A DNA stretch of 36,973 nucleotides, from the NCBI RefSeq assembly GCF_003340555.1, contig NZ_QPLJ01000033.1, positions 1 to 36,973 of the forward strand, read 5' to 3'. This stretch comes from Jannaschia formosa (GTDB taxonomy: Bacteria > Pseudomonadota > Alphaproteobacteria > Rhodobacterales > Rhodobacteraceae). Under the pieces are notes generated by a model that saw only the letters and a program-made list of their open reading frames with translations, had not been told where the DNA came from and did not search any database. Shown piece by piece: positions 23,376 to 31,805 of this stretch (the stretch's first letter is position 1; the number at the start of each line of letters is the position of its first letter). The position numbers and the translations under genes were made by a program.

Positions 23376-23942
23376 ATGAAACGCACCCTGAAGGCCACGC
23401 TCGCAACCGCCGCTGTTGCCATTGCCGTGGCCGCACAAGCGGACGCCGAAACGACGGCGGGAACGCCGATAACCGCAGATAACCTGGTCGATAATGCCGA
23501 GATGGTCCGCATCGCCGACGCGATCGACGGCGCGGTAGACGCCAAGGACTGGGCTCTTGCCCGCAGCTTCTTCACTGACGAAATTTTCGTCGATTTCACC
23601 TCGCTGGCCGGCGGTGAACCGGCCACGATCCCCGCCGATGGGCTGATCGCGGGCTGGCAGTCAAATCTAACCGCCGAGAAGACCTCGTTCCACCTGCGCG
23701 GCAACCACCGCATCACCTTCGAGGGCGAAGACGCGGCTATCATGGTCAGCCACGGCTACGCCTGGAACCGCATGGAACGCGGCGCCTTGTCCGAAAACGG
23801 CGGTGAGGCGCTCTGGGAAGTCTGGGGCACCTACGAACACGGCTTCAGCCGTACCGAGGACGGCTGGCGCGTCGACGCCATGAGCTTCTTCGCCACCGCA
23901 GAGCGCGGCAGCGAATTCGTCCGCAACACGCCCGGCAACTGA
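23376..23942 (+). CDS. Exported SnoaL-like (NTF2-fold) protein
   Basis: Start at ATG 23376 after GGAG. The 188-residue product has a signal peptide (MKRTLKATLATAAVAIAVAAQADAE) and an NTF2/SnoaL-like cone fold: EMVRIADAIDGAVDAKDWAL, ARSFFTDEIFVDFTSLAGGE, LIAGWQSNLTAEKTSFHLRG, NHRITFEGEDAAIMVSHGYA, EDGWRVDAMSFFATAERG. The family includes polyketide cyclases, isomerases and ligand binders; the exported location argues for a periplasmic binding or hydrolytic role. It lies 84 bases after the LysR gene and 44 before a hydrolase gene, forming a likely two-gene unit with the hydrolase. Confidence 0.8.
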   Translation: MKRTLKATLATAAVAIAVAAQADAETTAGTPITADNLVDNAEMVRIADAIDGAVDAKDWALARSFFTDEIFVDFTSLAGGEPATIPADGLIAGWQSNLTAEKTSFHLRGNHRITFEGEDAAIMVSHGYAWNRMERGALSENGGEALWEVWGTYEHGFSRTEDGWRVDAMSFFATAERGSEFVRNTPGN

Positions 23943-23986
23943 GCCCGGCGCCTCTAAGCGCATCCACCCCTGAAAGGATCAGCCAC

Positions 23987-24868
23987 ATGGAAAAGGCACG
24001 TTTCAAAGTCCGCGGGATCGAACTCGTCGGAGACGTCTACAAGTCCGAAGACGGCGCCGCCAAGCGCCCCGCCGTCGCCATCATCGGCCCGATGACCTAT
24101 CAGAAGGAACAGGCGCCCACCGAATATGCTAGACGGATGGGCGATGCCGGATATGTTGCGATCGCCTATGACAGCCGCTATCGTGGTGAGAGCGGCGGCG
24201 CACCGCGCGCCTGGGAGAACCCGGCCCACAAGGTCGAGGACCTGAAAGCCGCGATCACCTACCTCAAGTCGCGCGACGACGTCGACGAGAACCGAGTCTT
24301 CGTTCTGGCGATCTGCCAGGGCAGTTCGGTAGCGTTCCGCGCCGCAGCCGAACTCCGCGGGGAGTTGTGCGGGCTCGCCACCATCGCCGGCCACTACCGC
24401 GACCCAGAGGGCGATCTCGAATGGCTGACCGAGGACGGTCTCGCCGCCCGCAAGGCTATAGGAGAGGCCGCCAGGGCGAAGTTCGAGGCGACCGGCGAGG
24501 TGGATTACGTCAAGGCGGTCGACCAGACCGACATGAATGTCGGCATGCCAGGCGAGTTCGTCTGGGTCTGGTACCAGCCCTGGGCCGACCGCGGCCAGTG
24601 GGAGAACCGCTACGCGGTGATGAGCGACGCAGACCTGCTGGCTTTCGACTCGATCGGCGCGGCCCGCCAACTTACCGCGCCCTGGCTGATGATCCACGGA
24701 GACAACTGCTTCATCCCGTCGGCCGCCCGCCGCCACATGGAAGCCGTGCCGGAGACGACGAGGACCAAGACGATCTGGGACGACACCCCGCATCTGGCCT
24801 ATTACGACCAGTCCGACGTCATCGACCGCGCGACGGAAGAAGTCGTCAACTGGTTCCGCGCCGCTTAG
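23987..24868 (+). CDS. Alpha/beta hydrolase with cysteine nucleophile (YcjY/dienelactone-hydrolase-like)
   Basis: The 293-residue protein reads IELVGDVYKSEDGAAKRPAV, GYVAIAYDSRYRGESGG, the nucleophile elbow VFVLAICQGSS with C110 in place of Ser, HGDNCFIPSAARRHM with the acid D and DTPHLAYYDQSDVID with the catalytic H. Cys at the elbow and the DSRYRGESGG loop are those of the YcjY-like and dienelactone-hydrolase-related groups. It is probably cytosolic. Adjacent to the exported SnoaL-like gene, same strand, RBS-like GAAAGGA. The substrate is unknown. Confidence 0.85.
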   Translation: MEKARFKVRGIELVGDVYKSEDGAAKRPAVAIIGPMTYQKEQAPTEYARRMGDAGYVAIAYDSRYRGESGGAPRAWENPAHKVEDLKAAITYLKSRDDVDENRVFVLAICQGSSVAFRAAAELRGELCGLATIAGHYRDPEGDLEWLTEDGLAARKAIGEAARAKFEATGEVDYVKAVDQTDMNVGMPGEFVWVWYQPWADRGQWENRYAVMSDADLLAFDSIGAARQLTAPWLMIHGDNCFIPSAARRHMEAVPETTRTKTIWDDTPHLAYYDQSDVIDRATEEVVNWFRAA

Positions 24869-25001
24869 GGAGTAGCGAAACGGGTTCGGCTGGGTCATCC
24901 CGGAGAGGCTATGCTGCGCGCGCTACCTGGCTCAAGATGGTTGTTCTGACAGAGCCCTCTCTCGTACTGCCGATCGGTGCACCCGCACCAGAGGCGCCCG
25001 C

Positions 25002-26450
25002 TCATTTTCCCTTTGCGTAAAGCGCTTTTTCACCTGGTGGCGGAGTCGCGCCAAAGCCACCCTTGGCAATTATCGCCTCGCGACCACCGTGCTGTTCAAC
25101 CAAGGCGGATTGGGCAGCTTTTGCTTCCCGATCTACCGCATCGGGATCCAATCGGTTCAGGAGAAGACGACGGCCTTCCACAAGCGCCTCATACGCGGAG
25201 GGAGCATTACTGCGGTCGTGCCGCTCATCCGGGTCCGAAGGCAAATGGAACAATTGGGGAGCGAATCCGGCATAGGCTACATATTTCCAATCCCCAAAGC
25301 GTATCATGTAGGCGGCACTGGGAGATCCGCCCCCGTGGAACTGGGACAAGACATCGGCCGGCGGGTCCATGCGTCTCCGGGCCACACCCAGCAAGCTGGT
25401 GCCACCATCTTCAGACACATCCAACCGCAACGCATCGCGCACCGTCGCGTCGAGATCCGTCAGGCAGACCGGCGCATCGATCCGGCCGTGCGGCACGTCC
25501 GGACCGGAGAGAATTAACGGTACCCCAGCCGATTCCTCGTAGAGCGTGGATTTCCCCCAGAGGTCCCGCTTTCCAAGTGCCTCACCGTGATCGGACAGGT
25601 AAATGACACGTGTCCTCCCGGTTAGACCAGCACGATCGAGCGCCGCCAACACACGGCCGACATTGTCGTCCATGAAACTGGTCAACCCGTAATAGGATGC
25701 CACTGCCTGACGCCGCGTATCATCGTTAAACCCTTCCTTCCAATTCAGGGTTCGGCGCATTTCGGCAAACCAAGGATGCTGTTCCTCAGGGGCGATCGCA
25801 GATGCGGGCAGGGGCATTTCTGCCGGCGAGTAAAGCCTTGCAAATTTTTCGGGCGCGGTCAGGGGAAAATGGGGGGCGACGAAGGACACGAACATCAGCC
25901 AAGGTGGCGTCGCTGGGGTCGTTCCCCGCTTTTCGATTTCGGCGCAGGCCACATCCGCAATGGACCGGTCGTAGCGGCTGGTGGAAGTTTCTCCGACGCC
26001 GATGCCAGCCGCGAGAGACTTCCCCTTGGCTCGTTGCGGCAGTGGGTTTCGAATAGAACCAAGAATGTCGCCCCGTGCTTCGACCACATGCATGGGCAGA
26101 AGGCTTCGTGCGAACCCGGTATTCACAGAGTCGGAACGGAAATGCAGCTTACCAATCGACAGGGTGTCGATTCCCGCCCTGGTCGCGGCATGGGCCCAAC
26201 CTTCCGGTGTGCCTTCGTAAGGGTGCGCGTTGTCCCAGGCACCAATCTCGTGAACCGGGCGGCCTGTCGCGATGGCGGCGCGGGCAGGTACGCAGAGGGG
26301 TGATGGCGTGTACGCTGAGGTGAAGGCGGTACCGGTTGCGACGAGCCGGTCCAGGTGCGGCGTCTGGACGATGGGATGGCCAAATGCCCCGATCGCATCC
26401 TTCGCGTGCTCGTCTGCCATGAGGATAAGAAGGTTCATCTGTTCGCTCAT
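25002..26450 (-). CDS. Sulfatase (type I, formylglycine-dependent; cytoplasmic)
   Basis: Start at ATG 26450, overlapping the stop of the CoA-transferase gene (ATGA). The 482-residue product is a type I sulfatase: LLILMADEHAKDAIGAFGHP with metal ligand D13, then the C53-V-P55-A-R57 formylglycine site in PSPLCVPARAAIATGR, APHFPLTAPEKF, VIYLSDHGEALGKRDLWGK with metal-binding D/H, and RFGDWKYVAYAGFAPQLFHL. No signal peptide is present, so it should act on an imported substrate. Cys-to-formylglycine conversion needs a maturation enzyme (FGE or anSME) not encoded here. Choline-sulfatase-like length, but its partners suggest a sulfated organic acid. Second gene of the CaiB-sulfatase pair. Confidence 0.88.
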   Translation of the reverse strand: MSEQMNLLILMADEHAKDAIGAFGHPIVQTPHLDRLVATGTAFTSAYTPSPLCVPARAAIATGRPVHEIGAWDNAHPYEGTPEGWAHAATRAGIDTLSIGKLHFRSDSVNTGFARSLLPMHVVEARGDILGSIRNPLPQRAKGKSLAAGIGVGETSTSRYDRSIADVACAEIEKRGTTPATPPWLMFVSFVAPHFPLTAPEKFARLYSPAEMPLPASAIAPEEQHPWFAEMRRTLNWKEGFNDDTRRQAVASYYGLTSFMDDNVGRVLAALDRAGLTGRTRVIYLSDHGEALGKRDLWGKSTLYEESAGVPLILSGPDVPHGRIDAPVCLTDLDATVRDALRLDVSEDGGTSLLGVARRRMDPPADVLSQFHGGGSPSAAYMIRFGDWKYVAYAGFAPQLFHLPSDPDERHDRSNAPSAYEALVEGRRLLLNRLDPDAVDREAKAAQSALVEQHGGREAIIAKGGFGATPPPGEKALYAKGK

Positions 26451-27610
26451 ACGCGCCCCTCCAAGTCGTCGCGCCAAAGGGTCGGTAGACGATCCATATC
26501 CGCACCTGCTGGGCCGGGGCGGCAGGTCAATACTGGGCGCTGGCCGTTGAAGTGCAGCGGCGCCGTTGGCAGACCGGGTTCGCCCGACAGGAAGCATGCG
26601 CCTGAGGCCAGCGTGTCTCCGACTGCTTCAGACACGCTGCGGACCCTTGCAGCGGGAACCCCGGCGGCATTCAACAAGATCTCCCATTCCGCCGCTGGGC
26701 GGTCGGCGAGCGCAGTTTCGATCTCCTCCCCCAAGGCTTTAGCGTTATTTCGGCGGGACGCGTCGTCGGCGAAGCGCGGATCGCGCGCCAGTTCAGATAA
26801 GCCCAGTACCTCCAGCAGGGCGGACATTTGATGCTCCTCGTTTGCCCCGATGGCGAGCATACCCGCTTCAGTACGGAAACACCCAGAGGCCGGCATTCCG
26901 CTTCCGGCAGCATTGCCACGCGGTGTGGGTTCCTTCCCAGTGGCAAGATAGTCAGCCACGACGGAGCCCATCAGCGCTTGCGCTGTTTCCTGCATGGAGA
27001 TCTGTGCGCGCTGGTGACGAGCACCCTGCTTCTCGCGCGCGACGAGAGCCGATGCGACTGCAAAGGCCATCATCATTCCGCTGGCATAGTCCACGATGGG
27101 CGCGCCGCACTTCAGGGGACCCGTCTCGGGCGTGCCTGACAACGCCATCAACCCACTCGCCGCTTGGATGACGTTGTCATAGGCGGGCCAGTCTGCCCGG
27201 CCATCCTCTGGCGCGTAAGCACTTAGACTGCAATGGATCAAGTCTGGACGTCTTTGCGTCAACCTCTCCGACGTCAGCCCGAGCCGGTCCAGCACGCCGG
27301 GGCGAAAATTTTCGACGAGAACGTCGGCGCCTGAAACAAGACCCAGCAGGGCGTCCCGGCCGTTGATTGTCTTAAGGTCGAGGCAGACGGAAGCCTTCCC
27401 GCCTCCCTGCGCCTGGAACCCGGTTCCAAGCCCCTGCTCCCGCAGGACGGCATCTGATCCGCTCCGGAACCGCAAAGAATCACCCGGCATCGGTTCGATT
27501 CGAACGACCTCTGCGCCCATCAGGGCCAGCAGGTAGGTCGCGTAAGGTCCGGCGATTACATGCGTAAGGTCAAGCACGCGGATGCCGCCAAGTGGTTTCG
27601 GCGTATGCAT
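26447..27610 (-). CDS. CaiB/BaiF family III CoA-transferase
   Basis: Start at ATG 27610, with GGGAGG nine bases before it. The 387-residue product begins MHTPKPLGGIRVLDLTHVIA, GPYATYLLALMGAEVVRIEP, then VLVENFRPGVLDRLGLTSER and DNVIQAASGLMALSGTPETG; D174 in GAPIVDYASGM is the catalytic Asp that forms the mixed anhydride and CoA thioester. The later segment, SEAVGDTLASGACFLSGEPG, has the standard position before the C-terminus. It moves CoA between carboxylic acids; in catabolic operons it activates the imported acid. Coupled to the sulfatase gene and divergent from the lyase operon. Confidence 0.9.
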   Translation of the reverse strand: MHTPKPLGGIRVLDLTHVIAGPYATYLLALMGAEVVRIEPMPGDSLRFRSGSDAVLREQGLGTGFQAQGGGKASVCLDLKTINGRDALLGLVSGADVLVENFRPGVLDRLGLTSERLTQRRPDLIHCSLSAYAPEDGRADWPAYDNVIQAASGLMALSGTPETGPLKCGAPIVDYASGMMMAFAVASALVAREKQGARHQRAQISMQETAQALMGSVVADYLATGKEPTPRGNAAGSGMPASGCFRTEAGMLAIGANEEHQMSALLEVLGLSELARDPRFADDASRRNNAKALGEEIETALADRPAAEWEILLNAAGVPAARVRSVSEAVGDTLASGACFLSGEPGLPTAPLHFNGQRPVLTCRPGPAGADMDRLPTLWRDDLEGRV

Positions 27611-27683
27611 GAATTCGGTCCTCCCGAATGGGCACAAGGGGATCTGAAAATGACGAACTTGCCGTATAGTTGCGTCAATGATA

Positions 27684-27714
27684 TGGACTTCTAAAAGAGT
27701 AGTCCAGTTTGGAC
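27684..27714. promoter_or_regulatory. Operator-like TGGAC/GTCCA half-sites in the divergent catabolic promoter
   Basis: TGGACT (27684-27689) pairs with AGTCCA (27701-27706), and GTCCA (27702-27706) pairs with TGGAC (27710-27714) across a three-base centre, giving overlapping palindromes. They lie in the 130-base gap between the CoA-transferase and lyase genes, 27-57 bases before the lyase start. The TrmB-type regulator at the end of the operon is the natural candidate to bind here. Confidence 0.5.
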
Positions 27715-27740
27715 CACCAAGAGTTCGGAGGAAAGGACGC

Positions 27741-29123
27741 ATGACGGTCAGCCTGTGGGATTCCGCGCTGTTCGCCGGAATGGTGTCGACCACGGAGATG
27801 CGGGCCGTCTTCTCGGATCGGGCTCGGATTAGGACTTGGCTGGACGTTCTGGCGGCGCAGGCGGAGATCCAAGGGCGGTTCGGTCTGATCCCACGGGATT
27901 GTGCGGACATCATTGCGCGCCGTGCGGCGGAGATTGACATCCTCCCTTCCGAACTGGCGCAGGAAGCAGAGCAGGTTGGGCGCCCGATCCTGCCTCTGGT
28001 CCGACGTCTAGCGGAAGCATGCCCAGGCGAGTCCGGACAATGGGTTCACTACCACGGAACGACGCAGGACATCTTGGATACGAGCGCGGCAGTTCAGCAG
28101 ACCCGCGCGATGAGCTTCTTACAAGCGGCACTCGCTGACCTTCTGGAGATGTTGTCCGGTCTCGCCGAAGCGCATGCGGCGACACCGATGGCAGCGCGCA
28201 CCAATGGACGGCATGCCCGACCGATCACCTTCGGCTTCAAGGTGGCCGGCTGGGCTGCAGAGATGGCGCGGTCGGAAGCCCGGCTGGCCCAACTCTCAAA
28301 GCGGGCAATCTGCGGACAATTCGGTGGGGCGACGGGTAGTTTTTCACCCCCTGCACCAGGAAGTCCTGACATTCGCCGGGCCTTGATGCAGCGGCTTGGA
28401 CTTCCGGAACCGGATCTCGCCTGGCACGCTGCGCGAGACCGCCCAGCCGAACTCGTGGCCGGGCTCGCCTTGTTGTCTGCCGGGCTCGGACGCTTGGGGG
28501 CGGATATCGGACGTATGTCGATAGAAGAGATCGGGGAACTCGACATCAGGGAAACGGACAGCGCGACAGGCCAATCAAGCACAATGCCGCACAAACGAAA
28601 CCCTCGCGACCTTGAAACGTTGGGTGCGACGGCCTCCATGTCCGCCGGTCTGCCTTCCGCCATGCTGCACGCGATGGCGCGACAGTTAGATGAACGGAAC
28701 GGTGCAGGCTGGATCCCGGAATGGGAGATCGTACCGCAAGCTTTCCTGCTTTGCTCTGGCGGGTTGGCAGCTGCCGGACGGGTTCTGCGCAGCCTCGTAG
28801 TCAAACCGGACCGGATGTTGGATAACCTCCGTTTCGGATGGCTCGGAGCGGAAGCCGATCGGCTGACGGCCCTGCTCGCGCCGAAGTTGGGCGAAAGGAT
28901 CGCCCACGACCTCATTCAGGATGCCTGCGGCGACCAGAATGTAAGGGACGGGACAGATCCGCTGGCGGCGGCGGTGACCACCCTTGCTACCGCGCGGGGC
29001 CTGACAATGGGCGATCTCTCTGGACCACGCGCAACTGCTTTACAGACCGGCCTGGCAGAACAGGAATGCCTCGCCGTCCTCGGCCGGCTTCGCCTTACGG
29101 CACGGGAGGCCCGCTATGCTTGA
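27741..29123 (+). CDS. Fumarase/aspartase-superfamily lyase (3-carboxymuconate cycloisomerase-like)
   Basis: Start at ATG 27741, with AGGAAAGGA six bases upstream. The 460-residue product is an all-helical lyase: WVHYHGTTQDILDTSAAVQQ (active-site G-T-T-Q-D), RTNGRHARPITFGFKVAGWA, GQFGGATGSF, and the signature GQSSTMPHKRNP at 277-288, whose flexible loop supplies the catalytic Ser (279 or 280). The closest named relatives appear to be 3-carboxy-cis,cis-muconate cycloisomerase and adenylosuccinate lyase. In the superfamily the chemistry is 1,2-elimination of an amine, alcohol or lactone oxygen to give a fumarate- or muconate-like product. First gene of the operon, with the enolase start overlapping its end. 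The substrate is unknown. Confidence 0.87.
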   Translation: MTVSLWDSALFAGMVSTTEMRAVFSDRARIRTWLDVLAAQAEIQGRFGLIPRDCADIIARRAAEIDILPSELAQEAEQVGRPILPLVRRLAEACPGESGQWVHYHGTTQDILDTSAAVQQTRAMSFLQAALADLLEMLSGLAEAHAATPMAARTNGRHARPITFGFKVAGWAAEMARSEARLAQLSKRAICGQFGGATGSFSPPAPGSPDIRRALMQRLGLPEPDLAWHAARDRPAELVAGLALLSAGLGRLGADIGRMSIEEIGELDIRETDSATGQSSTMPHKRNPRDLETLGATASMSAGLPSAMLHAMARQLDERNGAGWIPEWEIVPQAFLLCSGGLAAAGRVLRSLVVKPDRMLDNLRFGWLGAEADRLTALLAPKLGERIAHDLIQDACGDQNVRDGTDPLAAAVTTLATARGLTMGDLSGPRATALQTGLAEQECLAVLGRLRLTAREARYA

Positions 29124-30243
29124 ACCCGTAATCCGCTCGATCCGACCGCGACTTGTCGATGTGTCGAACAAGACGACGTGGACCTTTGTGGAGGTCGAGA
29201 CGGAGGACGGCCTCATCGGTACAGGCGAGGCGACCGTGAACGGTCATGCAGACGCGCTCGCCAGCCTCGCGCTACGGGCGGACAAGCTGTTGGCGGGGGT
29301 GCCTGCCACGAGGATCTCTGGCGCCGTCGCGACTGTGTCAATGGCATTGGATAGCTTCACCGGACGAGCGGTATCCTGCGCGGTGGAACAAGCCCTTTGG
29401 GACATAGCCGCGCAACGCGCCGAACAGCCGCTACACACCCTGCTGGGCGGAGCCATGCGCGAGACAGTTCCGATCTATGCCAACATCAACCGGGCCCCTG
29501 CCGAGCGTTCGGGCAAATCTTTCGCGCAGGCAGCACGGAATGCAGTGGAAGCAGGCTACCGCTACATCAAGATGGCTCCTTTCGACGAGGTGGACTACCG
29601 AGAATACCCTCTGTCCGGTCCTGCCGCGATGCAGCCGGGCCTGGACCGGCTCGCCGCCGCACGAGAGGAGCTTGGCAGCGACGCCGCGCTGATGGTCGAC
29701 GCGCACTGGCGCTTCGACGAGGCATCGGCCATGCGCTTAATTGCGGCTGCGGCAGAACTCGAACTGATCTGGGTGGAATGCCCGGTGCCAGAGACGCCCG
29801 ATGCCATCAAAAGCATCCGTCGCCTGCGGGCCGAGGCAAACCGCCGCGGGATGTGGCTGGCCGGATGCGAACGCGAAACGTCGTTGGAGCGTCTGCTGCC
29901 ATACCTGCAGGGCGGGTGCTACGACGTCATTATGCCGGACGTGAAATACGTGGGCGGCCTGACCGATCTGTTGACCGCCTCCCGCATGGCAGCGGCCTTC
30001 AGCACGCGCGTCGCCCCGCACAATCCTACAGGACCCGTCTGCCACATGGCGAGCTTGCATGCGAGCGCCGCTGCCCCAGCGGACGGCTTCCTGATGCTGG
30101 AGCACCAGTTGGGGGAAAGCCCGCTGTTCTTCGACGCCGTCGACGGGATCATCCCGGCCGTGACGGGCTTGGCAGACGGTGCCTGTACCCTCCCAGAAGC
30201 GCCGGGCCTCGGGATTGCCATTCGAAAGGAGTGTTGCCGATGA
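29116..30243 (+). CDS. Enolase-superfamily dehydratase (galactonate-dehydratase-like)
   Basis: ATG 29116 lies inside the lyase gene (8-base overlap) with GGGAGG before it. The 375-residue product has the capping domain first (MLEPVIRSIRPRLVDV) and a TIM barrel with K152 in RYIKMAPFDE, metal ligands D195, E221 and E252 in MVDAHW, WVECPVP and AGCERET, H197 two residues after D195, and H302 in APHNPTGPVCH. The D-x-H pair and the D-to-E (26) and E-to-H (50) spacings equal those I recall for E. coli galactonate dehydratase (D183, H185, E209, E235, H285), in which H185 is the general acid. It probably dehydrates an acid sugar-like substrate. It differs clearly from the second enolase-superfamily gene of the operon. 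Confidence 0.88.
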   Translation: MLEPVIRSIRPRLVDVSNKTTWTFVEVETEDGLIGTGEATVNGHADALASLALRADKLLAGVPATRISGAVATVSMALDSFTGRAVSCAVEQALWDIAAQRAEQPLHTLLGGAMRETVPIYANINRAPAERSGKSFAQAARNAVEAGYRYIKMAPFDEVDYREYPLSGPAAMQPGLDRLAAAREELGSDAALMVDAHWRFDEASAMRLIAAAAELELIWVECPVPETPDAIKSIRRLRAEANRRGMWLAGCERETSLERLLPYLQGGCYDVIMPDVKYVGGLTDLLTASRMAAAFSTRVAPHNPTGPVCHMASLHASAAAPADGFLMLEHQLGESPLFFDAVDGIIPAVTGLADGACTLPEAPGLGIAIRKECCR

Positions 30244-30278
30244 AGGTGCTGAACCACAGGATCGCGGTGGCCACATGA
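30240..30278 (+). CDS. Twelve-codon relay ORF between enolase and tctB
   Basis: MKVLNHRIAVAT starts with ATGA overlapping the enolase stop (30240-30243) and ends in ATGA overlapping the TctB start (30275-30278). It bridges the two genes exactly, so ribosomes could re-initiate twice. It may be a translational-coupling leader or the remnant of a deleted gene's start. The evidence is the overlap pattern only. Confidence 0.35.
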   Translation: MKVLNHRIAVAT

Positions 30279-30757
30279 GCTCCCCGCCCAGAACGACACC
30301 TGATCGCGAGGCCGGCCGCAGGCTCGACACACGAGATGGCGACATCTTGTCGGGGGCCGTCGTCATGATCTTCGCCTTGATAATCTTCCTGCAGGTGGAT
30401 GATCTGCCTAAGGGAGCCGCGAATTTTCCGCGCGGGATCGCTGTGGTGCTGGGACTCGGTGGCGCTCTGCTGATCTTGCGCAGCCTGCGGGTTCCTCGCA
30501 GTGGCAAGGGCGTGGCAGAGGGTTATTCGTGGCGCCTCTTCGGCCTTGCCGTTGTGCTCTGGGCCGGAACCGTCTGGCTTATAAGGCCCTTGGATTTCTT
30601 CATTGTCGCACCGGCTTTCCTTAGCGCGCTGTCTTGGATCATGGCGGGCCTGCCGCGCAGTCCGGGAGGGATCGCGCGCGCGGCCGTATTCGGCGTGATC
30701 GCGAGTGTCGTGGTCTGGGTTATCTTCGTCCGCATACTCGGGGTCGCATTGCCTTGA
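30275..30757 (+). CDS. tctB: TTT transporter small membrane subunit (TctB-like)
   Basis: Start at ATG 30275, overlapping the preceding short ORF's stop. The 160-residue protein has four helices in the TctB pattern: RDGDILSGAVVMIFALIIFL, FPRGIAVVLGLGGALLIL (with the FP-R start of helix 2), LFGLAVVLWAGTVWLIRPL and VFGVIASVVVWVIFVRILG. TctB is the small membrane component that works with TctA to import carboxylates bound by TctC. The name rests on neighbours (TctC and TctA follow) and on the four-helix pattern, as the family is poorly conserved. Confidence 0.82.
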   Translation: MSSPPRTTPDREAGRRLDTRDGDILSGAVVMIFALIIFLQVDDLPKGAANFPRGIAVVLGLGGALLILRSLRVPRSGKGVAEGYSWRLFGLAVVLWAGTVWLIRPLDFFIVAPAFLSALSWIMAGLPRSPGGIARAAVFGVIASVVVWVIFVRILGVALP

Positions 30758-30800
30758 GCTTATCAACCACAAGAACCAATCAATCAAAGGGAGCATCAAC

Positions 30801-31793
30801 ATGTTTGATAGGTTAAACACGCTCACCCGCCGCGCCTTTGGAGCGGCCGCCCTCGCGGCGCTAGCCACCGCTGCCCCTGTCGCGGCGCAGGACTATTCGG
30901 ACTACCCGTCGAAACCGATCACCGTCATGGTCGGCTGGAATGCCGGCGGCGGCTCCGACATCTTCGCGCGGATCGTGGCGAAATACGCCGAGGAATACCT
31001 AGGCGCTCCGTTCGTCATCGTGAATAAGCCTGGCGGAGGCGGCCAAGTTTCTCTGAACGAGCTGGTGACCCGGACAGAGCCGGACGGCTACACGCTGGCC
31101 GTGGCAATCGCGCCGAACATGATCTATCAGCCGCAGCTTCGTCCGGAGGGGCAGGACGGTTACCAATTCGACCAACTGGTGCAAATCGGGACTCCCGTGC
31201 GCGTGCCCTCGGGATTCATGGTTCCGAACGACAGCCAGTTCGAGACTTTCGATGACCTCGTGGCCTATGCGAAGGAAAATCCAGGCAAGGTCCTCGTCGG
31301 GATGAACGGCGCGCGGTCTGGGGGGCACGGTCTGCTCCTAATGATCGAGAAGGAAGCCGGCGTCGACTTCACCGAAGTCAGCTACCCCGGCGGGTCGAAG
31401 CAGGTTCAGGCGGCCCTCGGTGGCGAGGTTCACGTACTGAATACCAACGCTATGCACCAGGTCTCCTACGTCGACCAGCTGCGTCCTTTGGGCTTCGCTG
31501 GCGAGAACCGCTACGCCCTTGCGCCCGATGCGCCAACCTTCCGCGAGCAGGGTTACGAGATCATCGACTATGTGACGCGAGGGCTAGTCGCGCCCCCGGG
31601 GACTCCGGAACCCATCGTCGAACATCTACGGGAGGGTATGCTGGAAATGTCCATGGATCCAGAGTTCAAGGAAGACTTGGCGAAAGCCGGCCTAGCGCTC
31701 GATTTCATGGATGCCGACGCCGTTAAAACGTACGTCGACAATTTCACGAAGAACCAAGCCTGGGTCTTCGACATCTTCCGCGAACAAGGCTGA
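30801..31793 (+). CDS. tctC: TTT transporter periplasmic binding protein (TctC/Bug family)
   Basis: ATG 30801 with AAAGGGAG upstream. The 330-residue product has a signal with a twin-arginine-like TRRAFGAAALAAL stretch, then the Bug fold: YPSKPITVMVGWNAGGGSDI, FVIVNKPGGGGQVSLNELVT, EPDGYTLAVAIAPNMIYQP, VGMNGARSGGHGLLLMIEKE and FREQGYEIIDYVTRGLVAPP. Bug proteins bind small carboxylates in the periplasm and pass them to TctAB. The G-G-G-S-D and KPGGGGQ motifs are those of the family. The ligand cannot be told from sequence. Confidence 0.9.
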   Translation: MFDRLNTLTRRAFGAAALAALATAAPVAAQDYSDYPSKPITVMVGWNAGGGSDIFARIVAKYAEEYLGAPFVIVNKPGGGGQVSLNELVTRTEPDGYTLAVAIAPNMIYQPQLRPEGQDGYQFDQLVQIGTPVRVPSGFMVPNDSQFETFDDLVAYAKENPGKVLVGMNGARSGGHGLLLMIEKEAGVDFTEVSYPGGSKQVQAALGGEVHVLNTNAMHQVSYVDQLRPLGFAGENRYALAPDAPTFREQGYEIIDYVTRGLVAPPGTPEPIVEHLREGMLEMSMDPEFKEDLAKAGLALDFMDADAVKTYVDNFTKNQAWVFDIFREQG

Positions 31794-31805
31794 GGACTGA
31801 ACTCG

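Noticed and set aside
23954-24898. Minus-strand frame of 314 codons opposite the Cys-type hydrolase.
   Set aside because: Composition is that of an antisense shadow, and the plus-strand gene has all catalytic blocks.
27741-30243. Calling the lyase 3-sulfomuconate cycloisomerase because of the nearby sulfur-anion permease.
   Set aside because: No ring-cleaving dioxygenase or sulfomuconolactone hydrolase is present, and the sulfatase and enolase-type enzymes do not fit that pathway.
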